A stretch of DNA of 47,998 nucleotides from Fragilaria crotonensis (taxonomy: Eukaryota > Bacillariophyta > Fragilariophyceae > Fragilariales > Fragilariaceae). How positions within the stretch are numbered: the first letter of the stretch is position 1; every line of letters starts with the position of its first letter. Of the stretch, positions 1 through 11,161 are shown in pieces. The DNA is taken from NCBI GenBank assembly GCA_022925895.1, contig JAKSYS010000495.1:1-47998 (forward strand). Direction: 5' to 3'. The notes beneath the pieces are model-generated. The model saw nothing but the letters and a program-made list of their open reading frames with translations, made no database searches and was not told where the DNA came from. The translations under genes were made by a program, and so were the position numbers.

Positions 1-316
1 CCCATTGACGGTTATCCATGGTCCAAAACTTGCCTCCGATCTCCTTTTTGGAACATCCTCCGCAGGCAACGAACGTCGTCGAACACCTGTGTTCGGAGTT
101 CGGAGCGATCCTATCCTGTCACCTGTCAATTGCAAAACTCGCAGATGTGCCAGTAGTAGCCAGTTGGCAATTTTAGAGATACACTCTGATCATAAAATAA
201 AGACTTCCGACCGAAACATATCCTGCTTCAAACGTAAGTATGCATACGAGGGAAAGATACGATGATCCGCTGAGTTTCACAATCACACAATCACTGACAC
301 CTCGCCAATCTTTCAG
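1..316 (+). other. Upstream region and 5'UTR intron of the GST gene
   Basis: No coding sequence is supported here. A GT-AG intron fits 234-316 (donor GTAAGTAT, acceptor CAATCTTTCAG), so the 5'UTR is probably spliced and the ATG at 317 is the first triplet after the acceptor. The region before 234 would then hold the promoter and the first non-coding exon. No TATA box is convincing. Confidence 0.5.
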
Positions 317-1066
317 ATGCCAGCGTCGTACGAAATCACTTATTTTGATACTGCTGGGCGCGCCGAAGCCATCCGCGTCATGCTTCACGCAGCGGGTGTA
401 GAGTTTAAGGACAATCGTTTGAAAGGACCGGATTGGCCAACCATAAAGCCTACGACCCCTCTCGGAGCCGTTCCAACGCTCAAGATTGATGATGTCACGT
501 ATTGCCAGTCATTGGTACGTCCTCTTCGTCATATATTGGATCCTTAACATAATGCACCTCTGAACTAGTCAAAAACCATCTGCAGGCTCTTGCCAGATAC
601 GCTGCCAAGCTGGCAGGTTTCTACCCTGAAGACCCACTCGAAGCCTTGGTCGTTGATGAAGCCATGGACTCTTGTACTGACCTCTTGACAACTTGTCCTA
701 AGGATACCGACGTTGAGGAAAAGAAGAGGAAGCGTCTCGAATGGCAGGAAGGTCCACTTACGAAGTGCGCCAACCTCATTGAAAGTCGCATTCAGGCTTC
801 TGGCGGAGCCAGTGTCGCCAAAGCCCCAAGCGTTGCCGATTCATTCTGAAGGGTGTTGTGGAGGGGATCAAGAGTGGCTTCTTCGATTACATCGACACGA
901 ATTTCTTTGACACCTATCCTGGGATTTTGTACGTACAAACGGAATCTTTGGTCGTTTCCTGCCCTTGATCTTGCTAAACATCTCCCCTGTTTGTTCTTGC
1001 AGAGCTACCTGCGATGCTATCGCGAAGGATCCCAAGGTGAAGGCCTACTATGACTCCCTCGAGTAG
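317..1066 (+). CDS. Sigma-like glutathione S-transferase, three coding exons, one frameshift
   Basis: Conjugates glutathione to electrophiles in the cytosol, or acts in prostaglandin-type isomerisation, as in the sigma/alpha/mu families. Exons are 317-514, 586-928 and 1003-1066, with GT-AG introns 515-585 and 929-1002. The N-terminal thioredoxin-like domain shows TYFDTAGRAEAIR with the expected catalytic Tyr (residue 9), GAVPTL with the cis-Pro, and the CQSLALARYA glutathione-binding QS motif split exactly by intron 1. The all-helical C-terminal domain follows (KLAGFYPEDPLEA, KGVVEGIKSGFFDYIDTNFF) and ends AKDPKVKAYYDSLE, about 200 residues, the normal family length. Near 840-843 the frame is lost: reading on gives a stop, while the next frame resumes at ILKGVVEG, so one base has been lost or gained. 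Either a recent lesion or an assembly error. Family call is firm; functionality is not. Confidence 0.85.
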
Positions 1067-1645
1067 CATGGTGAGGTGACAGATCGCATGATGCTTACGG
1101 CACGCAATCGTTGTGTCTCAATCTACGTACGAGTCGGAGTCAACTGCGTTGCATAGGTAGAGAAGCTCAAATGTGAAACTTAGGTACTGCAGTCTTACAT
1201 CTGTTTCATGTATTCGTTATTGGATTAGTAAGAGCTTCTAGTTCTGTTCTAAAATTTGGACGCATTTTCACTAATGCAGACTTTGATTTCCTTGTCACAG
1301 CATAATGCTGGAGCCAAGAGACTGGACGGACGTGGTACTACTTTTTCTTCGTCCCTTCTGCCAGAAACCATGTCACACCCCAATCGCTAATGACGGTTTG
1401 ACAATAATTGACTGACCAATCCGTCGGTCGGAATTGTTTCTGGAAAGATGAGTTTTGAATAAGTAAGAGGGTCTTATCCCTGCACAGAGCGGATGAGTCT
1501 GCATTGATCTGTCCTTTGGGTGGTAGGACAGAGAATGAAAATGATGATTGTTGATGATGATTTGTTATTGCCATTGACCTGCAAAAGTTGCTGGACAAAA
1601 AATCTTACACCAAGGGCTACTGGAGATAAACACAAAGATAACCTT
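1067..1645. other. Intergenic, no gene recognised
   Basis: Holds the 3' flank of the GST gene and AT-rich sequence up to the left inverted repeat of the piggyBac element. An 86-codon open frame on the minus strand (1338-1598) has no recognisable motif and I do not support it as a gene. Confidence 0.5.
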
Positions 1646-4600
1646 GTGTCTAAACGCCCGAAATCTTTAATTATTTTAGAGATCTCTTGGTGGTAAAATC
1701 TTTAATTAAAGATGATTTTGGGCCTCTACTCAACTTCATCATTTTGTCATTTACACCAAAATCAACAGGACAAATGTGTTCTCCATTGAGTCAAACCTCA
1801 AACCTCGTGGGCCAAATGGGGAAATCTTAGTAAGCGACAGTTCCTGACTTAAGTTAATGGGCAAGAAAAGGTTGCCAATTTTCGGGTTTTTCGGGTCGGA
1901 AAACAACGCAATGTACCCGGATATATAGTATGCAGTCTAAGCATGCTACACAACGTCAACGCATTCGAGGCTTCAATCAATTCATTGATTTCGTTACCTT
2001 TCACTTTGATTGAGCCAATACACTCCATTACAGTTGACTGAAGTGTGCTTTAAACAAAAGGTATGTAACTGGTGGTCATCTCTAACTTTTGATGCTTCCT
2101 GTGTTGTGACAATGAAACTGAAGGTGCTTTGAAAAAAATTTGCGAGTTTTTTTTGGTGCGCCACTATTTCATCATCGCTTCATTTCTCACTTCCTTGCTG
2201 TTCACAGCTTGTGTTGATCATGCCAGTCACAGATGACCCAAGACTCTACATTGGTGCCTCAGTTGAAGCAAAGGCAAGAATGTTTGTCACGTCCCTCGCC
2301 GAATGCAGTCGTCGCTATGGGACAAATGCAAAAACAAAAGTTGTGCCAGGACTCGTTGTGTCATTTGGCCAAGACAGGGCTCCTCCTGGCCGATCCCGCG
2401 CCACCACATTTATTGTTGCCGATTTCTTCTTCGGTGACAATGAAGTCAAACGAGGAAAGCTGAACATTGGCTGTCAAATGCTCTGCACTTCACGAAGAGT
2501 TGAAGGTAATTCTCCAACAACGTGAGAATCCGATTGCTGTCGTTGCATCACCAGCTCCTGTCGCTCAAGGAGCTAATGTAGCAGTACAAGAACAGCAATC
2601 ACCACAAGCAGTGCCTGCGGGACGAGATGACCACAGCAGGAGTGCAACAACCCCAGTGTCAGAACTACTATGACAGTTGGGCGACAGCAACACCCACGTC
2701 AGCAGCCACTGCTGTCACACAACTAATTACAAACAGTGACAAAGCCCAGCAACGTTGACTTTCCATGACACTCAGTGGTTTGAAGCAGATCCGTCTCTGC
2801 TGGATCAGGAGATAAATGGACCGGTAGTCCGGCGGCTGTGGTCCACTCGAAATAGTGTGTGGGGACCCTATTGGAGCAAGACTGCGACCGAGGTGAGACT
2901 ATGTCACGACTTGACTATTTTCTATGCATGTTCCCTCCGCAGTTTCTTTTGTCCATGGTTCGGTTGACATCACAACAGCTTGAGATGCTTTCAAAACCTG
3001 CAACAACAAAAGGCAAGGTTCTCAGGTTCTTTAGTGTGGTTATTCTGGCACCAAATTTGAATTTGACAATCGTCGAAGTCTCTGGGCTACAACTGCGACC
3101 TCTAAGTACATTCCAGCACCATTGTTTGGCAAGACCAACCTTTCTCAAAACCGCTTCAATGACCTTTGGCGATGCATTCGATTTAGCGATCAGCCACCAG
3201 TCCGTCCAGCTGATATGACTGCAGAGCAGTATCGTTGGAAACTGCTGGTCGACAGTTTTGTAAGTGAGTTCAATGAGCATCGCGCATCAACCGTTCTCCG
3301 TCTGAGAGAATTTGTGCTGATGAATCCATATCGCGTTGGTATGGAAAGGGAGGCCGCCACTGGATCAACCATGGCCTCCCTATGTATGTTGCAATTGACA
3401 GGAAACCAGAGAACGGATGCAAGATTCAGTGTGCATCCTGTGGAGTGGCCGAGCGGCATCATACTTTGTTTGAAGCTTGTAAAGACGGCGAGGAAGAGGC
3501 GCGACATGTTTCATTGATGGACGAAGCCGAGAGTGGACAAATCATGTCTGAAGAAGGACTTTTGCATGGAGCAAAGGTGATGCAAGACTTAGTTATGCCA
3601 TGGATGCATACCAATAGAATTGTATGTGGCGACTCCTACTGTGCTTCGGTGACAGCAGCACGCATGATGATGAGATACGGCATGCAATTCATCGGAGATG
3701 TGAAGTCCGCCACTCAACAATATCCCATGCCATACCTGTCACAAGTGGAGCTGAACAATCAAGGCGACCGCAAAGGAATGCTAACAAGAGGCGGAGAGAC
3801 AAATAGCAAACCCAAAATGATGGCCTTTGTCTGGATGGATTGACAGAGACGATACTTCATTGCAACCTGTTCTTCGCTTGCGGAAGTAAGCTCAAACAAA
3901 CAACAGCGATGGAGGCAACTTGAGATGCATCTGGTGATGATCACGGCGACCCGCAACTTGTTGATTTGGTGGTTCCTCAACCGAAAGCGGCTGAGGTTTA
4001 CTATGAAACGTGCGCTATGATTGATCGCCACAATCGTCATCGACAGGACACGCTTGGAATTGAAAACAAGCATGTCACCCACCAGAATTGGTCGATGAGA
4101 GTCAATTTGACTGTGTTTTCCATGATTGTTGTCAATACATGGCTTGCATACAGTCAATGCAAGGGCGAGAGTGCGATGGTGGAGAAGCAGAAGACACTCT
4201 ATACATTGCTTGCTGAAGAACTCATCGACAACAGATTAGATGTGCCTAATGTTCGACTTCGATTGTCGACGCCACGGGCCGAGCTGAATCAAATGATTTT
4301 TGACCGAATGGGTGATCCTAGAGCTGGAGAATCAGCTCACCTAACACCAACAAAGAGGAAGAAGCGAACAGTGAATGGGGATATACTTCCCTTCAGTCTT
4401 CAAGGCCGATGCCGAGTCTGTAAGTGTTTGACAACGTTCATGTGCTCGCTCTGTGAAGATAGCTTGGAGTGTACGACAACAACATGGATTTGCCACACAA
4501 AGAAAGGAAAGTTATGCTTTCCCACCCACTTAGAAATGAGCCATGGTGAATAATGAATAGGTTGCAATAGTTGGTTTATGAGTCTTATGGTAGATATGTG

Positions 4601-4759
4601 ATGATATTGATGACGGCAATCGGCCATTGTCAATGTCAAATTTTGCGTTGTTGATGGTACAATACGTACATCGACCGTCTTGCAAAACGTACGAAATTGG
4701 CCATCTTTAAAAAAGACAGATTTGCCTTTAATTAAAGAACCCCCCGGGCGTTTAGACAC
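1646..4759 (+). mobile_element. Decayed piggyBac-type DNA transposon
   Basis: A perfect 15-bp inverted repeat GTGTCTAAACGCCCG (1646-1660, reverse complement at 4745-4759) frames the transposase relic. Just inside both ends is a related TTTAATTAAAG-like palindrome (about 1666-1720 on the left, 4727-4738 on the right), so the ends are imperfectly matched over roughly 30-70 bp. The TTAA target duplication typical of piggyBac is not seen next to these repeats, so the exact termini are uncertain. The interior runs: AT-rich left end, about 500 bp of frame-shuffled N-terminal coding, the catalytic region, then a C-terminal Cys-rich tail. Confidence 0.75.
2755..4553 (+). pseudogene. piggyBac-family transposase, multiply frameshifted
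   Basis: Cut-and-paste transposase of the DDE_Tnp_1_7 (PGBD) family. Coding blocks appear in order but in different frames: GPVVRRLWSTRNSVWG (about 2817), RLDYFLCMFPPQFLLSMVRL (about 2910), FGKTNLSQNRFNDLWRCIRF (3125 on), the core ending at a stop at 3843, and a final 195-codon block from 3966 with MIDRHNRHRQDTLGIE and NWSMRVNLTVFSMIVVNTWL, which match the piggyBac C-terminal core. The tail has a Cys/His cluster (CRVCKCLTTFMCSLCEDS, then CHTKKGKLCF) like the C-terminal zinc finger of the family. At least four frame changes and stops make it inactive. The N-terminal boundary is unclear, and open frames from 2211 may be its first part. Confidence 0.85.
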
Positions 4760-4864
4760 TTGAAGCACGAATAAAATCACCCCAATCTCTTCCTGGTATA
4801 CTGGTAGTTGCTGTACGTCGAATGATTACTGTTCAACAGCATCAAGCCGTACCTCCGGGTTTTA

Positions 4865-5777
4865 TTGGGGGAAATCACCTTAATTGGGGTCATATCCCCA
4901 AATCGAGTTTCAAAATCTCTCCCAATTAAGCGTTTATGTGGTGCTCTGTAATGTGTCGACTGGATTCAGTTTCCCCCGATTAACAACCAAATTAGTAAAG
5001 TGCAAGTGCATCTTCACATCATCACATAGAGGATGTCCAAAACACAAAAAATCTTCATTGGATGTGGGCAGACTAGATTGTTGAATCAATGATCAGATAA
5101 ATATGTTCTGTTGTCTCAAGAAAAATATGTTCCTAACAGCGTGTAACAACAAATCTTGGTTTTCTTTTTGATGGTGGAACATCCATTATTGCGAGACACG
5201 AGAACTGATCTTCAGGTTCTGACTTCTTGGAGACACCTCAATGCCTACCTTATCCTCAGCTTGTTGGCCCTGAGGATTTTCACTGTACTTTTCTACTAGC
5301 ATTGCTTGACAACACACAAGAAACGTTGCAGTGTTGATGAACAAATTGCGGATCAACTTAATGATAAACTCCTAGAACTTGTCAGCACACACCCAAAGAG
5401 TCATGGTAACAATTGCTAGAAAGCTTAAGATGACTCTTGTTGCTTGGAGATGTCTTGCGCTGGATGGAGCATTCATGGCATAGACAAGTCGTTGCATCCC
5501 CAACCTGAAGTGCTTGTAAACAGATTGGTATCATCTGCATTCCCACCAGGAACACAGATAGTCAAGCCACATGTTGCAGTCATCAGCCAGTTTGGATGAA
5601 ATTGATATAAACTGATTTTCATTGTTGGAAGGTACCCTACTCCAGTGCAACGCAATTACCTCTTTGTTGAAAAAGTTAAATTTGCAGCATAGACTCATGA
5701 AGGTGGCTGAGATTTAGTTGCATCTTCCTCCTGATGTCTCAGACATGTCCCCAATTTGCCTCAGAAATCTCCCCCAA
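4865..5777. repeat. TTA-flanked inverted-repeat sequences (PIF- or mariner-like MITE relics)
   Basis: A terminal motif TTGGGGGAAATC begins at 4865 after TTA (4862-4864). Two inverted, diverged partners ending in CTCCCAA or CCCCCAA lie at 4896-4925 and 5749-5777, each followed by TTA (4926-4928, 5778-5780). This can be read as a 61-bp hairpin element (4865-4925), as a ~913-bp element (4865-5777), or as both nested. No transposase frame is visible between them. A 3-bp TTA duplication would fit PIF/Harbinger elements. Confidence 0.4.
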
Positions 5778-5780
5778 TTA

Positions 5781-6558
5781 GCCTCATTGCCGGGGCGCGT
5801 TTGTTTGCCGGTATACATTCCAGTTTGGACGTTAATTGACCGCTTGGTACATTATGCCAATAACATGACATGGTCGTTTAGGCAATGTTTGGTGATTAGA
5901 CAGCACAATGCTTTGTTCCACAACTCAATCTTTAGAAGAAACTGTAAATGTATTCCAATTTCATTAGCTACACTAAGCATCATTTTACAAGAAACAAGCC
6001 AAAAGATCATGAGGCAATTTCATCATGGATGAGTATGAGCGACAAAATGTTAATCCTTGCATTGGGGGTGTTGAGGATGCTGACAACAATATTATTGATA
6101 CCAGCATGATTGATGTGAGTGCCTACTATGCGAGTGACATTTCTGCTTTGAGCATTCTGGATAATGTGAACAGGGACACACACTGTCTGGATGCTACTCA
6201 GTCACTATCCAGATGTTCTTGATCATGACTTAGCATCAACACAATTCTGTGTATACTTACCGTGCTGCAAGAGTACTAGGAGAAGGAGGTGGTGAACAAA
6301 GTTGTATAGTACACATTCATACGTCTAAAGGAGATGCCCTGTCTGATCTCCGTCTTGACAATCATATCAAGAAACTACCTTTTCATTGCGAAGGTACTAG
6401 TTCACGTCGAAGAGAATCTGAGAGAAGGTCCGGCCCATGCACGTTCCAGCCGTACCGTTTGGGGCAGTTGAGTTTGCGCGCCAGCCTTCTCCGATTTGAA
6501 CGATGCGAGAGCTTTAGCGATGGTAATGATCCATCCGAGCCGGCAAGGTTGCTTCATC
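5781..6558. other. No gene recognised
   Basis: Contains a 65-codon open frame at 6025-6222 (+), rich in Asp, Asn and Ser, and a longer frame from 6249 that runs into the downstream repeat array. Neither shows a known motif or splice-supported extension. Probably decayed mobile DNA. Confidence 0.3.
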
Positions 6559-6872
6559 GTAAGCAAATTTTCTTGACAGTAAGCAAAATCAGTAAGCAAA
6601 TTCTGCCGGTAAGCGAATTTTGTAAGCAATTTTTTTCTGTAAGCAAATTTGATTTTCGTAAGCAATTTTTCTTTGCTGTAAGTAAATTTTATTAACGTCT
6701 TTGAAAATTGGTATGTTTTTACGTAGAAAAAGACAATACCCGTAAGCAAATTTAATCTTACAGTAAGCAAATTTTGTAAGCAAATTTCTGCTTACAATAA
6801 ATTTGCTTATGGTAAGCAAATTCCGTAAGCAAATTTTTTTTCGCTGTAAGCAATTTTTTTACAAACGTCAGC
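6559..6872. repeat. Irregular array of GTAAGCAAATTT motifs with a central spacer
   Basis: About 14 copies of GTAAGCAAATTT or close variants, 13-20 bp apart, almost all in the same orientation, in two blocks (about 6559-6695 and 6740-6872) separated by about 45 bp of unrelated sequence. One inverted copy (AAATTTGCTTA) lies near 6800. The minus strand reads as a repeated FAY/LLT peptide only because of the repeat. No terminal inverted repeat or target duplication was found. Confidence 0.8.
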
Positions 6873-7435
6873 CGTGTCACCACCACGCCGGCACATCCAA
6901 TTTTGCGCCAGCCAGACATCGATCGGAACTTGTTTCCCTCCCGGCGGGCGCGCATAGTTCCTTTATTCACGACTTCGCCCGCATTGCCGGACCTTCCAGG
7001 GAGATCATCAATTGCCGAAATCCTATGTAATGCATAGCTAGCTAGCGTCGGGTCCAATATGATTCAAAATCTTAACGTAATTTGTGGATCATGTGTTTTT
7101 GCACTTTGACTGTACATTTGAATGCTTCAGGATGGAGATTTCTCATTGGAAAGGAAATGGAATTTCCATTCTCTTTATATGCTTTTTTCAGAATTTGTTC
7201 AAAGCGTGGTCTCAGTTGTAACGTAACTTTTCGATAGCGTCTTATGGTTTTGTCTCACTCGACAATTTTTACCCGTTCTAATTGTGGGGAGCATTGGATC
7301 AGTCTGAATTTTGGATTCTTTGCGCACCATGGAATATTTTGCTTGATAGTCTTCGGGACTAACTTGCTCACCTAGTAGGAATAATAGAACTGAGGATCAA
7401 TTCCGTACATAAATCCGAGCTGGATCATTTGCCAA

Positions 7436-7825
7436 TCACCATTTCACTCCTGCAATGGTCATTAACATAGTAGAAATTGGCGCAGTCATCAATTTCTTCA
7501 CAGGGAATGATGCCTTGGTTTCACTCAATGAGAGAGTCGTGCGGATGCAATGGACAATGTAGCTGGTCTCAGGGCATGGGTCTGTTGTGCCATCCTTTTC
7601 TCTTTTCTTGTAAGTTGATTGATTGTGGGAACGTCTGCCGAAGAGCAGTTGGAACTGTCGGATGAGCTCTGATGGATCTGTGCTCAACGGCTCGAATGAA
7701 GTGACTTCTTGTCGATTACGCTTATCATAAAACTGCACTTCATTTCCATGAGTGCTGTTGGCTTCATGCATCCACTGGACATAAAGTATGGCTGGATGAA
7801 CACTCTTGCGATTGCTTGACGGCAT
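7436..7825 (-). other. Unrecognised open frame, 129 codons
   Basis: Mixed-composition frame with segments such as AILYVQWMHEANSTHGNEVQ and FEPLSTDPSELIRQFQLLFG that look like folded protein. An overlapping frame (7684-7959) may be its continuation after a shift. No domain or catalytic motif is recognised. It could be a relic of a transposon-encoded protein. Kept only because composition is more protein-like than neighbouring frames. Confidence 0.2.
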
Positions 7826-8431
7826 ATACTAGCGGAACTTGAGGGTTTTCTCCACACACGAACATTCGCGTGAGTTGGTTGTTCTTCCTGCTGGGCATTT
7901 GGAGCCGACGGCGGAATTGATGATTTACTGATGGCTGAATAAATGGAAAGCTTCATCATGGTAACTTGACGTAGAAGCTAGAGCCTAGCTATGCCAGATT
8001 CACGTGGAAAAATTTAGTAGACTTGATAGTTTCTTCTCCAAAGTGAAAAATTCTGCCTCGGGGTACTAGGTGGCATCATGCTTTGGTTGCTTCAGTTTGT
8101 CTCACTTGCTTGATCATTACTATTAACGAGTTTGAATCAGAAGGAGTAAGAAATAGAGGTACAAAGTCAGGTAAGTTCTGGACTCCGAATCTCAGCTTCA
8201 ATTTGGCAACATTCACAAACACAACATAAGGCAGACAGTCTTTAGATTTGTTAGTTGCTTGTCGGGATCAATCTCTGTGCATTTGCGACTGCTGCCACGA
8301 CTGCTTGTGTTGACACCAGCACATGATGCATCGGATGCACCAATGCTATCGTTGAGACGCTACAGGGACCATTGAAGCAGTTGGTGGCGGGCTGCCACCT
8401 CCCACAAGTACAAAGGTAGGAAGGTTGACCG

Positions 8432-8788
8432 TTAAGGAATGCCGCTCAAGTGTGCAATGCATGAGCTGGCCTTCCAGAACAAGTGACCCATGAAGATGTC
8501 TTGGTCGGCCTTGCTTGTGATCTTCATCTCGTCACAAGCATAATCTAAAAACAGACGACAATTCAAAGGACAAAAATTATGTTGCATAATGATAACTGTG
8601 TTTTTGATCAATTTCACCCTTGCCCTGTCCACTCTGTTCCATCCTTGACATCTGATGATGCAAAGTAAATCAGATTGCATTGCTTGATGCATAAATGTCT
8701 TGAATCTACTGTGGAGTTGCTGGCAAGAGTTTGCTATTTGTTCAAGCAAACAAATAGTTGCTCTCATGTAGTCAATATGACCATCCAA
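8432..8788 (-). other. Unrecognised open frame, 118 codons
   Basis: Contains protein-like stretches (HNFCPLNCRLFLDYACDEMK, SKADQDIFMGHLFWKASSC). Downstream on the same strand the reading frame breaks repeatedly, and an adjacent frame (8840-9052) may belong to it. This suggests a broken, probably mobile-element-derived gene. I cannot assign a family. Confidence 0.25.
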
Positions 8789-9157
8789 TACTATTTCATA
8801 GTTCAGGCATTTCTTTGAATACAGTTTGGTCTGTCATGTTCAAAAAGAATGTGAATCAACAGCATGTGTAGTACAAAACAAGCTGTCAGCAAATATGGTG
8901 GGCATCTTATCATACTTGTCAAGTTTGGACATTAGACCTTCTTCACCTGATCCTGCATGAGAACACAATATTACATGAAGAAAAGGAAGAACAACTGCGT
9001 GCCAACAACCGCCAACATTGCTGGGATGGGTATTGGTACTTGCCCTCATCAATTCATGTCTCGTCTTCTTGTTGCTGAGCCCTCACCAAGACATCGCGCC
9101 ACCTTGTTGCTACTTCCTAAGTAAGAGAACTTATATCCACATTGTTGCAAACTAGTT

Positions 9158-9742
9158 TTGTTGGAGGCACTCTACTATGGTATGCTGTTGAGTCCAATTA
9201 CTTGGGCAAGGTATTGGGGATATGTTGAACAGGCAGCCTTGCCTGTCTTGAAATTTCCTTACGATAATCTGTGCTTTGAGGATGCAACAATGTTTTGGGA
9301 CGTAGTGACCATGTTACCCACTTCAAAACTGAGCAGAGGAATATCATTGCATAACAAACCAATGCACACTGGATACAGTACTTCTTCTCCTCGTTGCCAG
9401 ATTCCTCATATGCTTGTTTCTAACAGACATAACTCCTCATTGTCAGTAGATGCAGCAGCAGGCAGTGTAGCAACAAACAGCGATGATTCAGCATTGTCCT
9501 CAGTCTAGTTACAGCACTTCATCAAGTGAGCCTTTGAAGCCACTCATTGTGTTCACCACCAGGTGCTGTTGTGATTCTGCTTCTTGATACCAGCTACGCT
9601 CAGAGCTTATAGTTTTGCTGAAAATGAAGATACAGCCAAAGAACACATGTTCTTCAAGCATATGCAGTCAAAGCAATGGTCAGCTGGATTTCCGAACTTG
9701 GCTAAAATTCTTGATAATTTGGACTTCCAAGTAAACAAATGA
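9158..9742 (+). other. Unrecognised broken coding-like relic
   Basis: Two plus-strand open stretches: 9158-9508, containing PITWARYWGYVEQAALPVLK, and 9575-9742, open but without an early ATG, containing NEDTAKEHMFFKHMQSKQW and ending KILDNLDFQVNK before TGA. They may be parts of one dead gene. No family recognised. Confidence 0.2.
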
Positions 9743-11161
9743 CGAGTCCCACTTAACCAAGAATAAAAGTGGATTCACGAATGAATTTCTTTATGTGCCC
9801 ATGGAATCTTGGGAATAAAAACCAAATGGACACCATCTTAGTATGTCTTATGTAAAAATGTCAAACCTTGTATTAAACATGCTGCAAGGTAGAGTTGCAT
9901 TCACTTATAACACGGCTATAATGTCATATTGAAGTCAAGTTCATAGGATTTTGGTACTAGTAGCTAGCAAGTGCTACTAGTAGTGCAGAATTGAACATGA
10001 TGGGCTTGTGTGTGTGCCATTGACAACACAAATGCAAATGTTAAAAACCTTGACAGAGCAATTGTTTTGTACCTCCAAGCGCAACCTGAGATTTTGCAAC
10101 TTATGGTGATTCCCCCATCACTAGTAGTAGCTAGTTGAGCTTAAGTGTGCATTGGCTGATTTCCACATAGTATGTCCATGGGACTGCAAAGTACCTTCAA
10201 GGAGGTTTCCTTCCTAACCTTTAAGTCCAGCCTTGGATTTTGCAACTCAGCAGGAATCCATCATCATTAGTAGTGTGAAAGTATGCATTGATTTGTATAC
10301 AAGTCCAGTACAAGATTAAACTTGTAATTGGTGCCATCAACAGCAACAATTAAAAGTTTGCAACTCTTGGCATTAGTACAGCGTACGAATGACGATATAA
10401 TAAACTCTTGCTTGCAACAGCATGGCACTACCTGAACGAAAAAATTGATACGCGTGCTTTTCAGTATCTTCGATCTGTGGCTACAGCGCACCAATTTTTA
10501 ACGTTATTACAGTATCGTACTCCAGTAAAGTAGCTTGTACTCGCTTTCTTAAATGGGTATGGTCTGCGTAAGAATCATATGCCAGTTATTCGGATTTGTA
10601 GAAACTGTATAAATCGAACGGACAAGGAACTGCCACGTCATGTGAAAGTCACAGAATGCTATTGAGAAGCCGTATCTAACGACTGATCTTTGCCATGTAC
10701 ACGGAGTACATATCTGGTGTATATGTCATACCAAAATGAACTTGTAAGAATGTACACATTGGCCATTATACAGAAACATGGAGTCCGAAAACTTCGTGCA
10801 TTGTTACTCGTACGAAATGCCTCAGTTGCATACATCATTCAACGAACCTCGGTTGAACTCGTACGCTGAGTAATAGGAGGATTCGTACCGCATATAAGAG
10901 AATTTTCAATTTGGCACGATTGCCTCGGAGTGGCACCCTCTGGGACCTTGAGGTCTACAGTGTTCTCATGTAAGGTGCAGTATATGTTTGATTGGTGGAG
11001 CAGCCCCTCTACAATTCTCGCCCTTCGCCTGCCGGAAGAGAATTACACCTGCTGCACCTAACGACGTTTTCCCTCGCTCTCACTTTTTCAGACATGCTGG
11101 AAAGCGTTGGAATTGGCATCCAGGCACCCAAACCTACATCTAGGAGATTGATTTCGTAGCC

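Larger units (their letters stand above)
6873..11161. other. Gene-poor region with unrecognised relics
   Basis: Over 4 kb without a gene I can name. Several open frames of 110-130 codons on the minus strand (7436-7825, 8432-8788) and pieces on the plus strand (9158-9508, 9575-9742) look compositionally coding-like, but they are interrupted and match no family I know. Around 10,071 and 10,217 there is a diverged ~146-bp direct duplication (shared ATTTTGCAACT and CATCA-TAGTAG elements). The last kilobase before 11,162 is presumably the promoter of the next gene. Confidence 0.4.

Noticed and set aside
1338-1598. 86-codon minus-strand open frame
   Set aside because: No motif, atypical composition, lies in AT-rich flank of a transposon.
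6559-6872. Peptide repeats (FAY/LLT) in overlapping minus-strand frames as a gene
   Set aside because: The apparent peptide repeat only mirrors the GTAAGCAAATTT DNA array.
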